From contig NZ_JAUHJR010000006.1 in NCBI RefSeq assembly GCF_030412915.1, positions 151,206-215,205 of the forward strand: a stretch of 64,000 bases of DNA. Direction: 5' to 3'. Positions 25,136-38,730 of the stretch are shown here, piece after piece. The notes beneath the pieces are model-generated. The model worked only from the letters and a program-made list of their open reading frames with translations. It did not search any database and was not told where the DNA came from. Each line of letters begins with the position of its first letter. The stretch's first letter is position 1. A program made the position numbers and the translations under genes. This DNA is from Nocardioides abyssi. Its GTDB lineage: Bacteria; Actinomycetota; Actinomycetes; Propionibacteriales; Nocardioidaceae.

Positions 25136-25606
25136 ATGCCGCGCAAGGGTCCGGCCCCGAAGCGGCCGATCGACGTCGACCCGGTCTACGGGTCGCAGCT
25201 GGTCTCCCAGCTCGTCTCCAAGGTGCTGATCGACGGCAAGAAGCAGGTCGCGCAGCGCATCGTCTACTCCGCGCTCGAGGGCTGCCGCGAGAAGACCGGT
25301 ACCGACCCCGTCGTCACGCTCAAGCGTGCGATGGACAACGTCAAGCCGGCCATCGAGGTCAAGTCCCGCCGCGTCGGCGGCGCGACCTACCAGGTCCCGA
25401 TCGAGGTCAAGGGCACGCGCGGCACCACGCTCGCGCTGCGCTGGCTCGTCGGCTACGCGCAGGACCGTCGTGAGAAGACGATGTCCGAGCGCCTGATGAA
25501 CGAGATCCTCGATGCGTCCAACGGCCTCGGTGCCGCGGTGAAGAAGCGCGAGGACACCCACAAGATGGCCGAGTCCAACAAGGCCTTCGCGCACTACCGC
25601 TGGTGA
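25136..25606 (+). CDS. rpsG: 30S ribosomal protein S7
   Basis: S7, 156 residues, nucleates assembly of the 16S rRNA 3' major (head) domain. It begins [19 protein letters not shown] and has the conserved [13 protein letters not shown] and [17 protein letters not shown] segments. Its ATG lies one base after the rpsL stop, so the two are cotranslated. A 77-bp gap with no strong hairpin leads to fusA. Confidence 0.97.
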   Translation: MPRKGPAPKRPIDVDPVYGSQLVSQLVSKVLIDGKKQVAQRIVYSALEGCREKTGTDPVVTLKRAMDNVKPAIEVKSRRVGGATYQVPIEVKGTRGTTLALRWLVGYAQDRREKTMSERLMNEILDASNGLGAAVKKREDTHKMAESNKAFAHYRW

Positions 25607-25683
25607 CCTCGAGCGGGGGCGGCTCGGGCCGCTCCCGCTCCACCTGCGACCACCAAACTTCTCTCAAGGGACGCTGAACCAAC

Positions 25684-27795
<2,112 letters not shown>

Positions 27796-27801
27796 TCCTC
27801 G

Positions 27802-27837
27802 CCGGTTCCCCGGGCACCGCGGTGCCCGGGGAGCCGG
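27802..27837 (+). terminator. GC hairpin between fusA and tuf
   Basis: Arms built on TCCCCGGGCACC and GGTGCCCGGGGA, extended by CCGG on both sides, with almost no loop. No T-run follows, so it may be a partial terminator or RNA-processing and stability element that lets tuf be expressed at a different level. Confidence 0.6.
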
Positions 27838-27896
27838 ACCTCGGCACCACCCAGCTAGTACGAGTCAAGTAACAACCACACCAGGAGGAGCCCACC

Positions 27897-29090
<1,194 letters not shown>

Positions 29091-29121
29091 TCCCCGCGGT
29101 CGCTGACCGCACCTGACACAC

Positions 29122-29165
29122 CAGATCGGTCCCGGACCCTCGTGGTCCGGGGCCGATCTGTTTCT
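29122..29165 (+). terminator. Intrinsic terminator after tuf
   Basis: A near-perfect 17-bp stem (CAGATCGGTCCCGGACC paired with GGTCCGGGGCCGATCTG, one U-G pair) with a 5-nt loop, followed by TTTCT. It ends the rpsL-to-tuf transcript before trmB. Confidence 0.9.
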
Positions 29166-29194
29166 CCACCCGCAGCACGGCCCCGGAAGGAAGC

Positions 29195-29917
29195 ATGGAG
29201 CGCCCCGTCACCCCCGCCCGCCCGCACCACAAGCTGACCGAGGACGGTCGGCGGATGCGGGAGGTGCTCAGCTACTCGCGTCGCGGGAGCCGGTTCACCC
29301 CCCGCCAGGCCGAGGCGTGGGCCGCCCACCAGGAGCGGTGGGTCATCCCCGACGAGGCCGTCGACAAGCCCGACTTCACCCTCGAGCACTGGTTCGGGCG
29401 GCGCGCCCCGCTGGTCGTCGAGATCGGCTCCGGGGTCGGCGAGGCGACCGCCCCGCTCGCCGCCGCCCGCCCGGCGTACGACGTGCTGGCCTTCGAGGTC
29501 TGGCGTCCCGGCATCGCCGACACGCTGTGGAAGCTCGACGAGGCCGGCGCCGACAACGTGCGGCTGTGCGGCGTCGACGCGGTGTGGTCGATGGAGCACC
29601 TGCTGGGGGAGGGGAGCGTCGAGGAGCTGTGGACGTTCTTCCCCGACCCCTGGCGCAAGACCCGCCACCACAAGCGCCGGCTGGTCTCGCCCGACTTCGC
29701 GCGGCTCGCGGCGAGCCGGCTGCGCCCGGGCGCGGCCTGGCGGCTGGCCACCGACTGGGCCGACTACGCCGAGCAGATGCTGGAGGTGCTCGACGCCGAG
29801 CCGGCGCTCGAGGGCGGCGTGGTCGAGCGCTGGGCCGAGCGCCCGGTGACCCGCTTCGAGCGCAAGGGCGTCGAGGCCGGCCGCACCATCACCGACCTGT
29901 GCTACCGACGCGCCTGA
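29195..29917 (+). CDS. trmB: tRNA (guanine-N7-)-methyltransferase
   Basis: Methylates G46 of tRNA variable loops using SAM. The 240-residue product has motif I LVVEIGSGVGEATAPLA, the family signature FFPDPWRKTRHHKRRLV and the C-terminal TRFERKGVEAGRTITDL. ATG follows CGGAAGGAAGC, a good ribosome site. It stands alone between the tuf terminator and the leader of the S10 cluster, so it needs its own promoter or readthrough. Confidence 0.93.
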   Translation: MERPVTPARPHHKLTEDGRRMREVLSYSRRGSRFTPRQAEAWAAHQERWVIPDEAVDKPDFTLEHWFGRRAPLVVEIGSGVGEATAPLAAARPAYDVLAFEVWRPGIADTLWKLDEAGADNVRLCGVDAVWSMEHLLGEGSVEELWTFFPDPWRKTRHHKRRLVSPDFARLAASRLRPGAAWRLATDWADYAEQMLEVLDAEPALEGGVVERWAERPVTRFERKGVEAGRTITDLCYRRA

Positions 29918-30325
29918 GCGGCGTGTCGGACCACCGGGCGGCCCACGGGCGGGGTAGTGCCCAGGAATTTGGTCCCGTCCGTGTTCTCTGCCAAGATGGT
30001 CCGGTTGCTCCGGCGGGTCGCCGGGGTGCGGCACATCTTGACTTCTGAATCGCGTCTCCTCACCCCCGGTCCGCCGGGCTGGGAACGAGTTCGGGTGTCG
30101 GTCGTGCGCCGCACCGGATCAGGAGACCCGATCAGCCCGACGAACCGTCGGGTGCCAGCACCAGAACCCAGCAGGATCCCGGTCCTGTGTCACGTCCAGA
30201 GGTCGCGACACGCCCGACCGCGGGGGCCGGGGTCGGAGTGGTGGGGCCAGGGCGGGACAGACCCAAACCGGGGGACGTCCCGGGACATGCACGCGGCAGA
30301 TGAGAAGTAAGGACGAGAGAGACCT
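29918..30325 (+). promoter_or_regulatory. Long leader and promoter region of the S10 cluster
   Basis: No gene is seen in these 408 bases. A candidate promoter is TTTGGT near 29969 with CAAGAT about 18 nt downstream (29993-29998); a second candidate -35, TTGACT, occurs near 30038. Several short GC stems (for example GGGACGTCCC near 30275) lie before rpsJ, so the transcript probably has a structured leader of about 300 nt, possibly the target of autogenous ribosomal-protein control. Promoter placement is tentative. Confidence 0.4.
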
Positions 30326-30634
30326 ATGGCGGGACAGAAGATCCGCATCAGGCTCAAGGCCTATGACCACGAGGTGATCGACACCTCGGCGCGGAAGATC
30401 GTTGACACGGTGACCCGCACGGGCGCCCGCGTGGCCGGCCCGGTGCCGCTGCCGACGGAGAAGAACGTCTTCGTCGTCATCCGCTCGCCGCACAAGTACA
30501 AGGACTCCCGCGAGCACTTCGAGATGCGCACCCACAAGCGCCTCATCGACATCATCGACCCCACGCCGAAGACCGTCGACTCGCTCATGCGTCTCGACCT
30601 CCCGGCCGGCGTCGACATCGAGATCAAGCTCTGA
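30326..30634 (+). CDS. rpsJ: 30S ribosomal protein S10
   Basis: S10, 102 residues, head of the small subunit and NusE partner of NusB in antitermination. Sequence [18 protein letters not shown] at the start and [19 protein letters not shown] near the end are diagnostic. First gene of the S10 cluster; ATG follows AAGGACGAGAGAG. rplC starts 11 nt downstream. Confidence 0.97.
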   Translation: MAGQKIRIRLKAYDHEVIDTSARKIVDTVTRTGARVAGPVPLPTEKNVFVVIRSPHKYKDSREHFEMRTHKRLIDIIDPTPKTVDSLMRLDLPAGVDIEIKL

Positions 30635-30645
30635 GGTCTGACGAG

Positions 30646-31317
30646 ATGACTATCGAACGCAACGTGAAGGGCCTGCTGGGCACCAAGCTCGGCATGACCC
30701 AGCTCTGGGACGAGAACAACCGCGTCGTCCCGGTGACCGTGGTCGCCGCGACCACCAACGTCGTCACCCAGGTCCGCACCCCCGAGACCGACGGCTACAA
30801 CGCCGTCCAGGTCGGGTTCGGCGAGATCGAGGGCCGCAAGGTCACCAAGCCGCAGGCCGGGCACTTCGCCAAGGCCGGCACCACCCCCCGCCGCCACCTG
30901 CTGGAGATCCGCACGGCCGACGCCACGTCGTACACCGTGGGCCAGGAGCTCTCCGTCGACACCTTCGCCGCGGGCGACGAGGTCGACGTGACGGGCACCA
31001 GCAAGGGCAAGGGCTTCGCCGGCACGATGAAGCGCCACGGCTTCTCCGGTGTCTCCGCCTCGCACGGCGCGCACCGCAACCACCGCAAGCCGGGCTCCAT
31101 CGGCGCCTGCGCGACGCCGGGCCACGTCTTCAAGGGCACGCGGATGTCGGGCCGCATGGGCAACGACACCGTCACGACCCAGGGCATGACCGTCCACGCG
31201 GTCGACGCCGAGAAGGGCCTGATCCTGCTCAAGGGCGCCGTCCCCGGCCCCAAGGGCGGCCTCGTGCTCGTCCGCTCGGCCGCCAAGAGCACCGTCACTA
31301 CTGGCAAGGAGGCGTGA
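30646..31317 (+). CDS. rplC: 50S ribosomal protein L3
   Basis: L3, 223 residues, an early assembly protein that reaches toward the peptidyl transferase centre. [15 protein letters not shown] is the N-terminal hallmark; [19 protein letters not shown] and [19 protein letters not shown] form the long loop. TGA stop lies inside the rplD start region. Confidence 0.97.
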   Translation: MTIERNVKGLLGTKLGMTQLWDENNRVVPVTVVAATTNVVTQVRTPETDGYNAVQVGFGEIEGRKVTKPQAGHFAKAGTTPRRHLLEIRTADATSYTVGQELSVDTFAAGDEVDVTGTSKGKGFAGTMKRHGFSGVSASHGAHRNHRKPGSIGACATPGHVFKGTRMSGRMGNDTVTTQGMTVHAVDAEKGLILLKGAVPGPKGGLVLVRSAAKSTVTTGKEA

Positions 31318-31319
31318 GC

Positions 31320-31991
31320 ATGCCCGCCAAGACCGTGAAGGTCGACCTTCCTGCCGAGATCTTCGACGTTGCCGTCAACGTCCCGCTGATCCACCAGGTC
31401 GTCGTCGCCCAGCAGGCTGCCGCCCGTCAGGGCACGCACGCCACCAAGACCCGTGGGGAGGTCCGCGGTGGTGGCCGCAAGCCCTACAAGCAGAAGGGCA
31501 CCGGTCGCGCCCGCCAGGGCTCGACCCGCGCGCCGCAGTTCGCCGGCGGTGGCACCGTCCACGGCCCGCAGCCGCGCAGCTACGACCAGCGCACCCCCAA
31601 GAAGATGAAGGCCGCCGCCCTGCGCGGTGCCCTCTCCGACCGGGCGCGCAACGGCCGCATCCACGTGGTCGACGGTCTCGTCGAGGGCACCACGCCCTCG
31701 ACCAAGGCCGCCATCGCCGCGCTGGGCGGCCTCGCCGACCGCACCCGCTTCCTCGTGGTCCTCGAGCGCACCGACACCGTCACCTGGCTGTCGCTGCGCA
31801 ACGCCCCCGAGGTGCACATCGTCGCCGTCGACCAGCTCAACACGTACGACGTGCTGGCCTCCGACGACGTGGTCTTCACCCAGGGCGCGTACGACGCGTT
31901 CGTCACCGGTGCCGCCCGCGCCTCCGAGCGCAAGGCCACCATCGTCGAGGCCCCGGCCGTCGACGCGCAGAACGAGGAGGCCTCCAAGTGA
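31320..31991 (+). CDS. rplD: 50S ribosomal protein L4
   Basis: L4, 223 residues, lines the exit tunnel with its extended loop ([21 protein letters not shown], from about residue 55). I start at ATG 31320 rather than the in-frame GTG 31314: the GGAGG at 31308-31312 is 7 nt from the ATG but only 1 nt from the GTG. Possible autogenous regulator of the S10 cluster, as in E. coli, but unproven here. Slightly acidic C-terminal tail. Confidence 0.95.
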   Translation: MPAKTVKVDLPAEIFDVAVNVPLIHQVVVAQQAAARQGTHATKTRGEVRGGGRKPYKQKGTGRARQGSTRAPQFAGGGTVHGPQPRSYDQRTPKKMKAAALRGALSDRARNGRIHVVDGLVEGTTPSTKAAIAALGGLADRTRFLVVLERTDTVTWLSLRNAPEVHIVAVDQLNTYDVLASDDVVFTQGAYDAFVTGAARASERKATIVEAPAVDAQNEEASK

Positions 31992-32293
31992 GCACCCTGC
32001 ACAAGGACCACCGCGACGTCCTGCTCGCGCCGGTCGTCTCGGAGAAGAGCTACGGGCTCCTCGACGCGAACAAGTACACGTTCCTGGTGCGCCCCGACGC
32101 CAACAAGACCGAGATCAAGATCGCGGTCGAGAAGATCTTCGGCGTCAAGGTCACCTCCGTGAACACGATCAACCGCCCCGGCAAGACGCGCCGCACCCGC
32201 ACGGGCCTTGGCAAGCGCAAGGACACCAAGCGCGCGATCGTCAGCCTCGCCGAGGGCCACCGCATCGACATCTTCGGAGGTCCGGTCTCCTGA
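31988..32293 (+). CDS. rplW: 50S ribosomal protein L23
   Basis: L23, 101 residues, at the tunnel exit and docking site for trigger factor and SRP. Conserved [17 protein letters not shown] and [29 protein letters not shown] start overlaps the rplD stop (GTGA), so translation is coupled. Confidence 0.96.
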   Translation: MSTLHKDHRDVLLAPVVSEKSYGLLDANKYTFLVRPDANKTEIKIAVEKIFGVKVTSVNTINRPGKTRRTRTGLGKRKDTKRAIVSLAEGHRIDIFGGPVS

Positions 32294-32324
32294 CCGGGCA
32301 CCCAGGACTAGAGGACTGAGCTAA

Positions 32325-33161
32325 ATGGCTATCCGCAAGTACAAGCCGACCACCCCGGGCCGTCGTGGCTCGTCGGTCGCCGACTTCGTCGAGATCACCC
32401 GGACCACGCCGGAGAAGTCGCTGACGCGGCCGCTGCCCAAGAAGGGCGGCCGCAACAACCAGGGCCGGATCACCACCCGGCACCAGGGCGGCGGTCACAA
32501 GCGTGCCTACCGGATCATCGACTTCCGTCGCTACGACAAGGACGGCGTGCCCGCCAAGGTCGCGCACATCGAGTACGACCCGAACCGCACCGCGCGCATC
32601 GCGCTGCTGCACTACGCCGACGGCGAGAAGCGCTACATCATCGCGCCGAAGGGCCTGACGCAGGGCACCGCGGTCGAGTCCGGCCCGAACGCCGACATCA
32701 AGCCCGGCAACAACCTGCCCCTGCGCAACATCCCGGTCGGCTCGACGATCCACTGCGTCGAGCTCCGCCCCGGCGGCGGCGCGAAGATCGCCCGCTCCGC
32801 CGGCAACAGCGCCCAGCTGGTCGCCCGTGAGGGCAGCCGCGCCACGCTGCGCATGCCCTCGGGCGAGATGCGCTTCGTCGACGTGCGCTGCCGCGCGACG
32901 GTCGGCGAGGTCGGCAACGCCGAGCAGTCGAACATCAACTGGGGCAAGGCCGGCCGCATGCGCTGGAAGGGCAAGCGCCCGACCGTCCGCGGTGTCGTGA
33001 TGAACCCGGTCGACCACCCGCACGGTGGTGGCGAGGGCAAGACCTCGGGTGGTCGTCACCCGGTGTCCCCCTGGGGCAAGCCCGAGGGCCGCACGCGCAA
33101 GCGCAAGGCCTCCGACTCCCAGATCATTCGTCGCCGCAAGTCCGGCAAGGGTAGGAAGTAA
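32325..33161 (+). CDS. rplB: 50S ribosomal protein L2
   Basis: L2, 278 residues, needed for subunit association and the peptidyl transferase region. [15 protein letters not shown] at the start; [19 protein letters not shown]; and [20 protein letters not shown] with the functionally important histidine near 230. Full length. rpsS begins 5 nt after its stop. Confidence 0.97.
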   Translation: MAIRKYKPTTPGRRGSSVADFVEITRTTPEKSLTRPLPKKGGRNNQGRITTRHQGGGHKRAYRIIDFRRYDKDGVPAKVAHIEYDPNRTARIALLHYADGEKRYIIAPKGLTQGTAVESGPNADIKPGNNLPLRNIPVGSTIHCVELRPGGGAKIARSAGNSAQLVAREGSRATLRMPSGEMRFVDVRCRATVGEVGNAEQSNINWGKAGRMRWKGKRPTVRGVVMNPVDHPHGGGEGKTSGGRHPVSPWGKPEGRTRKRKASDSQIIRRRKSGKGRK

Positions 33162-33166
33162 CTGAC

Positions 33167-33448
33167 ATGCCTCGCAGCCTGAAGAAGGGCCCCTTCGTCG
33201 ACGACCACCTGATGAAGAAGGTGGACGCCGAGAACGACAAGGGCAGCCACAACGTCATCAAGACCTGGTCGCGCCGCTCGATGATCGTCCCGGCGATGAT
33301 CGGTCACACGATCGCCGTCCACGACGGTCGCAAGCACGTGCCGGTCTTCGTGACCGACTCGATGGTCGGCCACAAGCTCGGGGAGTTCGCTCCCACCCGC
33401 ACCTACCGCGGGCACGTCAAGGAAGACCGGAAGGGACGCCGTCGATGA
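33167..33448 (+). CDS. rpsS: 30S ribosomal protein S19
   Basis: S19, 93 residues, small-subunit head next to the A-site finger bridge. [18 protein letters not shown] and [16 protein letters not shown] are diagnostic. Its stop overlaps the rplV start in ATGA. Confidence 0.97.
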   Translation: MPRSLKKGPFVDDHLMKKVDAENDKGSHNVIKTWSRRSMIVPAMIGHTIAVHDGRKHVPVFVTDSMVGHKLGEFAPTRTYRGHVKEDRKGRRR

Positions 33449-33885
33449 GTGTCACCGAACGTCAGCGCACGAGCGCGCGCCGCGAGTCGCTCCTCGGCGA
33501 CCAGCCGGGCGCCTTCGCCAGCGCCCGCTTCACGCGGATCACGCCGATGAAGGCCCGCCGCGTCGTGGACATGGTCCGCGGCATGGCCGTCGACGAGGCC
33601 CTGGCCCTCCTGCAGTTCGCGCCGCAGGCCGCCTCGGAGACCGTCTACAAGGTCCTCGAGAGCGCCGTCGCCAACGCCGAGACCACCGAGGGCCTCGACC
33701 GGGCCGACCTGGTCGTCTCGGTCGCCCTGGTGGACGAGGGTCCGACCATGAAGCGGTGGCGCCCCCGCGCCCAGGGTCGTGCGACGCGCATCAACAAGCG
33801 CACGAGCCACATCACGCTGGTCGTCCAGCCGGCTGCCGTGGTCGCGGAGAAGAAGACCGCCCGGAAGAACGGAAAGAGTGCCTGA
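33445..33885 (+). CDS. rplV: 50S ribosomal protein L22
   Basis: L22, 146 residues, tunnel-wall protein whose hairpin is a macrolide-resistance site. Conserved [22 protein letters not shown] and [21 protein letters not shown] basic Lys-rich C-terminal tail of about 15 residues and a 20-residue N-terminal extension make it longer than the E. coli protein. The stop overlaps the rpsC ATG by one base. Confidence 0.96.
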   Translation: MSVTERQRTSARRESLLGDQPGAFASARFTRITPMKARRVVDMVRGMAVDEALALLQFAPQAASETVYKVLESAVANAETTEGLDRADLVVSVALVDEGPTMKRWRPRAQGRATRINKRTSHITLVVQPAAVVAEKKTARKNGKSA

Positions 33886-34724
33886 TGGGCCAGAAGATCA
33901 ACCCGAACGGCTTCCGCCTCGGCATCTCCACCGACCACAAGTCGCGGTGGTACGCCGACAAGCTGTACAAGTCCTACGTCGGCGAGGACGTCGCGATCCG
34001 CAAGCTGCTCTCCAAGGGCATGGAGCGGGCCGGCATCTCCAAGGTCGAGATCGAGCGCACGCGTGACCGCGTCCGGGTGGACATCCACACCGCGCGTCCC
34101 GGCATCGTCATCGGCCGCCGCGGCGCCGAGGCCGACCGCATCCGCGGCGAGCTCGAGAAGCTGACCGGCAAGCAGGTCCAGCTCAACATCCTCGAGGTCA
34201 AGAGCCCCGAGGTCGACGCGCAGCTGGTCGCCCAGGGCGTCGCCGAGCAGCTCTCCGGTCGTGTGCAGTTCCGTCGTGCCATGCGCAAGGCGATGCAGAC
34301 CACGATGCGCTCGGGTGCCAAGGGCATCCGGATCCAGTGCTCGGGCCGGCTCAACGGCGCCGAGATGTCGCGCACGGAGTTCTACCGCGAGGGCCGCGTG
34401 CCCCTGCACACCCTCCGCGCCGACATCGACTACGGCTTCTACGAGGCCCGCACGACCTTCGGCCGCATCGGCGTGAAGGTCTGGATCTACAAGGGCGAGG
34501 TCGCCGGCACCCGTGCCGAGCGCCAGGCCCAGGCCGCAGCCCGCGCCGGTGTCCCCGGCCGCGGCGGCCGTCCGACCCGTGGCGGCGACCGCCCGAGCCG
34601 TGGCTCGCGCGGTGACCGTCCCACCCGTTCCGACCGTGGCGGCGACGCCCCGGCCGTGACCGAGGCGCCGGCCGGCGGCGACACCGCCCAGGCCACGACC
34701 CCGGCCGAGACCCAGGAGGGCTGA
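33885..34724 (+). CDS. rpsC: 30S ribosomal protein S3 with Arg/Gly-rich tail
   Basis: S3, 279 residues, mRNA entry-channel protein with KH domain ([18 protein letters not shown]). Core to about residue 210 is standard ([23 protein letters not shown]-like [13 protein letters not shown]). The last 60-70 residues are unusual: Arg/Gly-rich repeats followed by Ala/Thr/Glu-rich sequence, a low-complexity extension seen in several actinobacteria. ATG overlaps the rplV stop by one base. Confidence 0.96.
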   Translation: MGQKINPNGFRLGISTDHKSRWYADKLYKSYVGEDVAIRKLLSKGMERAGISKVEIERTRDRVRVDIHTARPGIVIGRRGAEADRIRGELEKLTGKQVQLNILEVKSPEVDAQLVAQGVAEQLSGRVQFRRAMRKAMQTTMRSGAKGIRIQCSGRLNGAEMSRTEFYREGRVPLHTLRADIDYGFYEARTTFGRIGVKVWIYKGEVAGTRAERQAQAAARAGVPGRGGRPTRGGDRPSRGSRGDRPTRSDRGGDAPAVTEAPAGGDTAQATTPAETQEG

Positions 34725-34728
34725 CCTC

Positions 34729-35148
34729 ATGCTGATGCCCCGTCGTGTCAAGCACCGCAAGCAGCACCACCCCAAGCGGACCGGTATGGCCAAGGGTGGC
34801 ACCACGCTCGCGTTCGGTGAGTTCGGCATCCAGGCGATCGAGGGTCACTACGTGACCAACCGCCAGATCGAGTCGGCGCGTATCGCGATGACGCGCCACA
34901 TCAAGCGTGGCGGCAAGGTGTGGATCAACATCTACCCCGACCGCCCGCTGACCAAGAAGCCGGCCGAGACCCGCATGGGTTCCGGCAAGGGCTCCCCCGA
35001 GTGGTGGGTGGCGAACGTCAAGCCCGGCCGCGTCATGTTCGAACTCTCCGGTGTCACCGAGGACGTCGCCCGCGAGGCCATGCGCCGCGCGATGCACAAG
35101 CTCCCGATGAAGTGCCGGTTCATCTCGCGAGAGGCGGGTGAATTCTGA
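34729..35148 (+). CDS. rplP: 50S ribosomal protein L16
   Basis: L16, 139 residues, near the A-site tRNA elbow. [19 protein letters not shown] and [22 protein letters not shown] are diagnostic. Starts 4 nt after rpsC; its TGA overlaps the rpmC ATG by one base. Confidence 0.97.
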   Translation: MLMPRRVKHRKQHHPKRTGMAKGGTTLAFGEFGIQAIEGHYVTNRQIESARIAMTRHIKRGGKVWINIYPDRPLTKKPAETRMGSGKGSPEWWVANVKPGRVMFELSGVTEDVAREAMRRAMHKLPMKCRFISREAGEF

Positions 35149-35393
35149 TGGCCAACAGCACCAAGGCCCACGAGCTCGACGAGCTCAACGACGTCGACCT
35201 CGAGGCGAAGCTGCGCGAGGCCAAGGAGGAGCTGTTCAACCTCCGATTCCAGGCGGCCACCGGCCAGCTGGAGAGCCACGGCCGGCTCCGCACGGTCAAG
35301 AAGGACATCGCCCGGATCTACACCGTGGTGCGCGAGCGCGAGCTCGGCATCCGCACCGCGCCCGGGACCGACAACGAGGATGGTGCCGCATGA
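35148..35393 (+). CDS. rpmC: 50S ribosomal protein L29
   Basis: L29, 81 residues, two-helix protein at the tunnel exit. Core [36 protein letters not shown] is standard, with a short polar C-terminal tail. Overlaps rplP by one base and rpsQ by four bases (ATGA). Confidence 0.95.
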   Translation: MANSTKAHELDELNDVDLEAKLREAKEELFNLRFQAATGQLESHGRLRTVKKDIARIYTVVRERELGIRTAPGTDNEDGAA

Positions 35394-35665
35394 GCGAGCA
35401 GACCCCGACCGCGGAGCGCAGCTCCCGCAAGGTCCGCGAGGGCCTGGTCGTCAGCGACAAGATGGACAAGACCGTGGTCGTGTCCGTCGAGGACCGCGTC
35501 AAGCACGCGCTGTACGGCAAGGTCCTGCGCCGCACGAGCAAGCTCAAGGCGCACGACGAGGCCAACGAGTGCGGCATCGGCGACCGCGTGCTCCTCATGG
35601 AGACCCGCCCGCTGTCCGCGACCAAGCGCTGGCGCGTCGTCCAGATCCTCGAGAAGGCCAAGTAG
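35390..35665 (+). CDS. rpsQ: 30S ribosomal protein S17
   Basis: S17, 91 residues, early 16S-binding OB-fold protein. [36 protein letters not shown] is characteristic. ATG 35390 overlaps the rpmC stop. Last gene of the S10-type block; a 97-bp gap with a small GC hairpin (CCTCCCCGCC...GGCGGGAGG, about 35669-35692) separates it from rplN. Confidence 0.96.
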   Translation: MSEQTPTAERSSRKVREGLVVSDKMDKTVVVSVEDRVKHALYGKVLRRTSKLKAHDEANECGIGDRVLLMETRPLSATKRWRVVQILEKAK

Positions 35666-35762
35666 CACCCTCCCCGCCCGCCGGCGGGAGGTCCACGACA
35701 AGTTCGGCCAGGCTCGTCGACCGTGAGTCGTCGAGAACCGGCACGACAACCAGGAGAAACTG

Positions 35763-36131
35763 ATGATCCAGCAGGAGTCGCGACTCAAGGTCGCCGACAA
35801 CACCGGTGCGAAGGAGATCCTCTGCATCCGTGTTCTCGGTGGCTCGGGTCGGCGCTACGCCGGTATCGGCGACGTCATCGTCGCCACCGTGAAGGACGCG
35901 ATCCCCGGTGGCAACGTCAAGAAGGGTGACGTCGTCAAGGCCGTCATCGTGCGCACCGTCAAGGAGCGCCGCCGTGCCGACGGCTCGTACATCCGCTTCG
36001 ACGAGAACGCCGCCGTGATCCTCAAGAACGACGGCGAGCCGCGAGGCACGCGCATCTTCGGCCCCGTGGGCCGCGAGCTGCGCGAGAAGAAGTTCATGAA
36101 GATCATCTCGCTCGCGCCGGAGGTGCTCTGA
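35763..36131 (+). CDS. rplN: 50S ribosomal protein L14
   Basis: L14, 122 residues, intersubunit bridge protein and binding site of silencing factor Rsf[37 protein letters not shown] is diagnostic. First gene of the spc-type block; ATG follows CAGGAGAAACTG. Confidence 0.97.
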   Translation: MIQQESRLKVADNTGAKEILCIRVLGGSGRRYAGIGDVIVATVKDAIPGGNVKKGDVVKAVIVRTVKERRRADGSYIRFDENAAVILKNDGEPRGTRIFGPVGRELREKKFMKIISLAPEVL

Positions 36132-36134
36132 GCC

Positions 36135-36494
36135 ATGGCCAAGAACATGAACATCAAGAAGGGCGACACCGTCAAGGTGATCGCCGGCAAGGACAAGGGT
36201 GCCGAGGGCAAGGTCATCCAGGTGCTCCGCGAGGAGGACCGGGTGATCGTCGAGGGCGTCAACCGGATGAAGCGGCACACCAAGGCCGTCAACTCCGGTG
36301 GCACCAGCACGACCGGCGGGATCATCACCGCCGAGGCCCCCATCCACGTCTCCAACGTGATGCTGGTCGAGGGTGACGGGGTGACCCGCATCGGCTTCCG
36401 CCGTGACCAGGTCACCAAGCGCCGCCCCGACGGCTCGACGTACGAGGCTGAGCGCAGCGTCCGCATCTCGCGCAAGACCGGCAAGGAAATCTGA
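36135..36494 (+). CDS. rplX: 50S ribosomal protein L24
   Basis: L24, 119 residues, assembly initiator with KOW motif ([24 protein letters not shown]). Conserved [12 protein letters not shown] follows. Starts 3 nt after rplN and overlaps rplE by one base. Confidence 0.96.
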   Translation: MAKNMNIKKGDTVKVIAGKDKGAEGKVIQVLREEDRVIVEGVNRMKRHTKAVNSGGTSTTGGIITAEAPIHVSNVMLVEGDGVTRIGFRRDQVTKRRPDGSTYEAERSVRISRKTGKEI

Positions 36495-37063
36495 TGACCG
36501 AGACCCAGACCTCCGCCGCGACCCCGCGGCTGAAGACGCGGTACCGCGAGGAGATCCTCCCGGCGCTGCAGAGCGAGTTCGAGATCGGCAACGTCATGCA
36601 GGTCCCCGGTCTGGTGAAGATCGTGGTCAACATGGGTGTCGGCGAGGCTGCTCGTGACTCCAAGCTGATCGAGGGTGCGGTCAAGGACCTCACCGCGATC
36701 ACCGGCCAGAAGCCGCTGGTGACCAAGGCCCGCAAGTCCATCGCGCAGTTCAAGCTGCGCGAGGGCATGCCGATCGGTGCGCACACCACGCTGCGCGGCG
36801 ACCGCATGTGGGAGTTCCTGGACCGCCTGCTCTCGATCGCGCTGCCCCGCATCCGCGACTTCCGCGGCCTGTCGCCGAAGCAGTTCGACGGTCGTGGCAA
36901 CTACACCTTCGGTCTCACCGAGCAGGTCATGTTCCACGAGATCGACCAGGACCGGATCGACCGGTCGCGCGGCATGGACATCACGATCGTGACCACGGCC
37001 ACCAACGACGACCAGGGTCGGGCGCTGCTCAAGCAGCTCGGCTTCCCGTTCAAGGAGAACTGA
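36494..37063 (+). CDS. rplE: 50S ribosomal protein L5
   Basis: L5, 189 residues, binds 5S rRNA and contacts P-site t[28 protein letters not shown] and [17 protein letters not shown] are conserved. Overlaps rplX by one base; rpsN starts one base after the stop. Confidence 0.97.
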
Positions 37064-37064
37064 C

Positions 37065-37250
37065 ATGGCGAAGACCGCCCTCAAGGTCAAGGCCGCCCGC
37101 AAGCCGAAGTTCGCGGTGCGCGGCTACACCCGCTGCCAGCGCTGCGGCCGCCCGAAGGCCGTCTACCGCAAGTTCGGCCTGTGCCGGATCTGCCTGCGCG
37201 AGATGGCACACCGTGGCGAGCTGCCCGGCGTGACCAAGTCCTCCTGGTAA
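37065..37250 (+). CDS. rpsN: 30S ribosomal protein S14 type Z (zinc-binding)
   Basis: S14, 61 residues, the short zinc form with two CxxC pairs ([11 protein letters not shown] and GLCRICLRE). Such organisms often carry a zinc-free paralogue used under zinc limitation; none is in this window. ATG one base after the rplE stop. Confidence 0.96.
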
Positions 37251-37329
37251 TCAACCCTCTACAACGATCGCTGCAGGTCGCACCTGAGATGCAGGTGCGA
37301 AACCACGGTGGAGAAAGGGCCTCACGGCC

Positions 37330-37737
37330 ATGACGATGACTGACCCGATCGCAGACATGCTTACTCGTCTGCGCAACGCCAACCAGGCGTACCACGACGC
37401 GGTGTCCATGCCGTACAGCAAGCTCAAGCAGGGCGTCGCGGAGATCCTCCAGCAGGAGGGTTACATCACCTCCTTCGAGGTGAAGGAGCCGACCGAGGGC
37501 GAGGTCGGCAAGACGCTGACCATCACCCTCAAGTACGGCCGCAACCGCGAGCGCTCCATCGCGGGCGTCCGCCGCATCAGCAAGCCCGGCCTCCGGGTCT
37601 ACGCCAAGCACACGGGTCTCCCGAAGGTGCTCGGCGGACTGGGCGTCGCGATCATCTCGACGAGCCAGGGCCTGCTGACCGACCGCCAGGCCAACCAGAA
37701 GGGCGTGGGTGGGGAAGTCCTCGCCTACGTCTGGTGA
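37330..37737 (+). CDS. rpsH: 30S ribosomal protein S8
   Basis: S8, 135 residues, central-domain 16S binder and in E. coli the translational repressor of the spc operon. [31 protein letters not shown] and [19 protein letters not shown] are diagnostic. The 79-bp gap before it is the largest inside this block and might hold a regulatory structure; ATG has GGAGAAAGGGCC upstream. Confidence 0.96.
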   Translation: MTMTDPIADMLTRLRNANQAYHDAVSMPYSKLKQGVAEILQQEGYITSFEVKEPTEGEVGKTLTITLKYGRNRERSIAGVRRISKPGLRVYAKHTGLPKVLGGLGVAIISTSQGLLTDRQANQKGVGGEVLAYVW

Positions 37738-37767
37738 CGACGAGATCAGCGAAGGAGAACTAGAAGC

Positions 37768-38307
37768 ATGTCGCGTATTGGCAAGCTCCCCGTCGCGGTC
37801 CCGTCCGGCGTCGACGTGGCGATCGACGGTCCGGTGGTGACGGTCAAGGGCCCCAAGGGCACCCTGACCCACACTGTCGCCGCGCCGATCACGGTCGAGC
37901 AGGGCGAGGGCGTCCTCGACGTCAAGCGCCCCGACGACGAGCGCATCAGCAAGTCCCTGCACGGCCTGACCCGCACCCTGGTCAACAACATGGTCGTCGG
38001 CGTCACCGATGGTTACGAGAAGAAGCTCGAGATCGTCGGCGTCGGCTACCGCGTGCTGTCCAAGGGTCCGACGCAGCTGGAGTTCCAGCTCGGCTACTCG
38101 CACTCGATCGTGTTCGACGCCCCCGAGGGCATCACGTTCACCGTCGAGGGCCCCACCAAGCTGGGCGTCCAGGGCATCGACAAGCAGCTCGTCGGCGAGA
38201 CCGCCGCAAAGATCCGCAAGCTGCGCAAGCCCGAGCCCTACAAGGGCAAGGGCGTCCGTTACGCCGGCGAGCAGATCCGCCGCAAGGTCGGAAAGGCTGG
38301 TAAGTGA
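37768..38307 (+). CDS. rplF: 50S ribosomal protein L6
   Basis: L6, 179 residues, sarcin-ricin loop neighbour. [20 protein letters not shown] at the start and [26 protein letters not shown] at the end are typical. GAAGGAGAA ribosome site. Confidence 0.97.
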   Translation: MSRIGKLPVAVPSGVDVAIDGPVVTVKGPKGTLTHTVAAPITVEQGEGVLDVKRPDDERISKSLHGLTRTLVNNMVVGVTDGYEKKLEIVGVGYRVLSKGPTQLEFQLGYSHSIVFDAPEGITFTVEGPTKLGVQGIDKQLVGETAAKIRKLRKPEPYKGKGVRYAGEQIRRKVGKAGK

Positions 38308-38309
38308 CC

Positions 38310-38693
38310 ATGGCCATCTCGCTCAAGAACAACAAGCACACCGCTGCCCGGGTCAAGTCGCGCCTGCGTCGCCAGGCCCGTGGCCGCAAGAAGGTCGCCG
38401 GCTCCGCCGAGCGTCCCCGCCTCGTGGTCACCCGGTCCTCGAAGCACATCACCGTGCAGGTCGTGGACGACAACGTCGGCCGCACCCTCGCGTACGCCTC
38501 CTCCATGGAGACGGACCTGCGCGGGTTCGACGGTGACAAGACCGCCAAGGCCAAGCGCGTCGGCGAGCTCGTCGCCGAGCGGGCCAAGGCGGCCGGGATC
38601 GACGGCGTCGTCTTCGACCGCGCCGGGAACAAGTACCACGGTCGCGTCGCGGCCCTGGCCGACGGCGCCCGCGAGGGCGGCCTGACCTTCTGA
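38310..38693 (+). CDS. rplR: 50S ribosomal protein L18
   Basis: L18, 127 residues, 5S rRNA-binding protein. Starts [25 protein letters not shown] and ends [10 protein letters not shown], both typical. I prefer ATG 38310 to the in-frame GTG 38304 because the conserved actinobacterial N-terminus is MAIS and GGAAAGG is better spaced to it. Confidence 0.95.
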   Translation: MAISLKNNKHTAARVKSRLRRQARGRKKVAGSAERPRLVVTRSSKHITVQVVDDNVGRTLAYASSMETDLRGFDGDKTAKAKRVGELVAERAKAAGIDGVVFDRAGNKYHGRVAALADGAREGGLTF

Positions 38694-38730
38694 TCGCAAG
38701 AGCTGCAAGAGAGAGAAGAGGAACAGTCTC

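Noticed and set aside
27802-27837. Riboswitch or tRNA-like element between fusA and tuf
   Set aside because: Only one simple GC hairpin is present; no cloverleaf or conserved riboswitch sequence is seen.
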